From JBJXGV01 sp046160485 (GTDB taxonomy: Bacteria; Orphanbacterota; Orphanbacteria; JBJXGV01): DNA of 64,000 nucleotides. Under the pieces are notes generated by a model that saw nothing but the letters and a program-made list of their open reading frames with translations, made no database searches and was not told the DNA's origin. The stretch spans positions 376,589 through 440,588 of the forward strand of contig JBJXGV010000028.1 of NCBI GenBank assembly GCA_046160485.1. The letters are read 5' to 3'. Position 1 is the first letter of the stretch, and each line of letters opens with the position of its first letter. Made by a program: the position numbers and the translations under genes. Positions 62,764-64,000 of this stretch are shown one piece after another.

Positions 62764-63797
62764 TCGCCTTCGACAACCGGATCGCCTCGCTGCGCTAAGC
62801 GTGCTGCCGCGCGTGTGGCATCGCGCCGCGCGGGCTCGCCGACGTGCGGGTAGTCGCGGCCGAAACGCGCGCGGAAGTAGAGCCGCGCGGTGACGGCGCA
62901 CGCGACGAGCGCCGCGCCGAAGAGCGGCGCGCGGATCGCGGCGACAAGCGTGGGAAGCGCCGCCGCGATCTGGAAAGCGAGATGATCGGTGCGCGGCGTT
63001 GGACGCACCGCCGCGACCACGAGCGCAGGAATCGACCCCGCCGCTAGGAAGAACGCGGTGCGCGCGCCGATCATCCAGGCTACGCCCGCCGCGCCCGCCA
63101 TGAGCGCGATCGCAAGCTGGCGCGTTCGCCGCGTACCGAGCGCGACCGCGAGCGTTCGCGCGCCCGCCGCGGCGTCGCCCGGCGCGTCGACGACCGTCGT
63201 CGCGGCGAACACCGACGCGACCGCGAGCATCCACGGCGCGGCCGCCAAGATGACGCCAAGGAACGCAACGGGCGCGGCGCTCCCCCATCCGACTGCAAAG
63301 GCGAGCCCGCCGTAGCCGATCGCGTTGGCGGCAAGATCCCAGCCGGCGCGGCGCTTTAGAACAAGCGGCGGCGACGCGTACGCGAGTCCCAACGCGGCGC
63401 TCGCGGCCAGGAGCAGCCACTGCGTCGCGGGCGATAGCGCGATGAGAGCGCAGGCGACCGCGAGGCACGCCGCCACCATTTGCTTCGCCGCTCCGCGCGA
63501 TACGAGTCCTAGCGCCAAGTGCGGGAGCTTGCCGTTAACGCGATCGCTCTCCTCGTCGGCGAGTTGGTTGGCTGCGTGCGTCGCGAGGAGCGCGAATGCA
63601 AGCGCGCCGAACGCGAGAAGCGCGGGCGCGAGGTCGGCACGCGCATCGGCGCCGGCTGCGCTCAACTCCTCTCGCGCCGCCGCGTGGTGCCCCATCACGA
63701 ACATCGCCGCGGCCGGTGCGAGAAGGAGCGGCCGGAGAAAAAACACGTGATCGAGAACGCGCACGGCCGCCGCGCGAAGTCGCGATCGCGCGCTCAC
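62709..63797 (-). CDS. UbiA-family prenyltransferase
   Basis: Polytopic membrane prenyltransferase (362 aa) of the UbiA/MenA/chlorophyll-synthase group, attaching an isoprenoid chain to an aromatic or similar acceptor. The first Asp-rich motif reads NQLADEESDRVNGKLPH and the second DAPGDAAAGARTLAVALG, both usable for Mg-diphosphate binding. About eight membrane segments are visible. GTG at 63797 overlaps the previous stop (GTGA). The C-terminal 60 residues after the last membrane helix are hydrophilic. The gene ends inside the convergent DUF4388 gene. Acceptor unknown; a quinone or carotenoid role is inference. Confidence 0.88.
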   Translation of the reverse strand: MSARSRLRAAAVRVLDHVFFLRPLLLAPAAAMFVMGHHAAAREELSAAGADARADLAPALLAFGALAFALLATHAANQLADEESDRVNGKLPHLALGLVSRGAAKQMVAACLAVACALIALSPATQWLLLAASAALGLAYASPPLVLKRRAGWDLAANAIGYGGLAFAVGWGSAAPVAFLGVILAAAPWMLAVASVFAATTVVDAPGDAAAGARTLAVALGTRRTRQLAIALMAGAAGVAWMIGARTAFFLAAGSIPALVVAAVRPTPRTDHLAFQIAAALPTLVAAIRAPLFGAALVACAVTARLYFRARFGRDYPHVGEPARRDATRAAARLAQRGDPVVEGDQSLGRRTTLADSPGSSR

Positions 63798-64000
63798 GGG
63801 AGAAATGGAAGGCGCGATTTCGTCCACGCCGTGCCGCCGGCCATGAAGTGCGCGACCGACTCCTTGAGGCGATCGAGCGGCGAGCCGCCCGCGACTTTCG
63901 TCGCGAGCGCGCCGAGGCCATCGACCGCGCGCACGCCGAGCCGCGCGATCTCGAACGCGTCGGCCGGCGCGCGCGAGCGCGGCGCACCGCCGCCGCACGC
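63794..64000 (-). CDS. C-terminal end of an unrecognised protein, cut by the right edge
   Basis: Only the last 68 codons lie in the window; they end ...FMAGGTAWTKSRLPFLP then TGA, overlapping the UbiA-type GTG. One Cys-Gly-Gly-Gly stretch is near the cut. I cannot assign a family from this fragment. Tight coupling to the prenyltransferase suggests a shared pathway. Confidence 0.6.
   Translation of the reverse strand, partial: ACGGGAPRSRAPADAFEIARLGVRAVDGLGALATKVAGGSPLDRLKESVAHFMAGGTAWTKSRLPFLP

Overview
The window is one continuous, strongly GC-rich stretch of a Gram-negative bacterial chromosome. It is almost entirely core genes in long, tightly packed minus-strand operons. An outer membrane is implied by an Omp85 protein, a TamB-like protein and lipoprotein-type signals. 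Several protein types (DUF5683, DUF4388, a reaction-centre-type cytochrome c, a TPR/zinc-ribbon membrane protein) resemble what is seen in FCB-superphylum and Candidatus Eisenbacteria-like genomes. That placement is an inference from gene content. I see no insertion sequence, prophage, CRISPR array or defence island.

Layout from left to right. 1-5061: cell-surface glycan genes (flippase-like protein cut by the left edge, YfhO-type membrane protein, GT4 glycosyltransferase) and a metallophosphoesterase. 5058-9094: nusB with a full riboflavin operon (ribD, ribE, ribBA, ribH). 9133-12415: gatC-gatA-gatB amidotransferase. 12474-21012: UvrD/PcrA helicase, TamB-like protein, Omp85 protein, dihaem cytochrome c. 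21172-21567: a small plus-strand lipoprotein candidate. 21564-29655: a ten-gene run rplM-rpsI-rpsB-tsf-pyrH-frr-uppS-cdsA-dxr-rseP. 29755-31499: mtnA and maf. 31622-32332: a plus-strand methyltransferase. 32343-33545: a receiver protein, an anti-sigma-type kinase and a STAS protein behind a sigma-28-like promoter. 33637-40096: pgeF, relA/spoT, recJ, RNase P RNA, rnhA, a zinc-ribbon coiled-coil protein and two tRNAs. 40144-46235: rpoD-dnaG-mutS2. 46405-49243: HIT protein, rsmE, dnaJ, grpE. 49314-53570: hemW, lepA, lepB, a DUF5683 protein. 53580-57728: tRNA-Sec, ridA, glmS, glmM, tRNA-Thr, tRNA-Phe. 57828-59606: two very small genes and asnS. 59706-62763: plus-strand TPR/zinc-ribbon membrane protein and DUF4388 protein. 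62709-64000: UbiA-type prenyltransferase and a gene cut by the right edge.

The genes are strongly coupled: many neighbours share an ATGA, GTGA or TTGA overlap, and non-ATG starts (GTG, TTG) are common. A recurring promoter form, TTGACR-N17/18-TAnnnT, can be read in front of rplM, maf, mutS2, grpE, tRNA-Phe and asnS, which suits the sigma-70-type RpoD encoded here. GatCAB together with an asparaginyl-tRNA synthetase suggests that the amidotransferase mainly makes Gln-tRNA(Gln). The tRNA-Sec shows that the organism very probably inserts selenocysteine at UGA.

The most unusual points are the tRNA-Sec and the odd gene start right behind it, a probable tRNA-led transcript that also carries RNase P RNA fused end to end with rnhA and recJ, a divergent promoter pair that places both start codons almost on the transcription starts, and a sigma-28-like promoter in front of a partner-switching cassette. 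I did not find a clearly novel multi-gene system.
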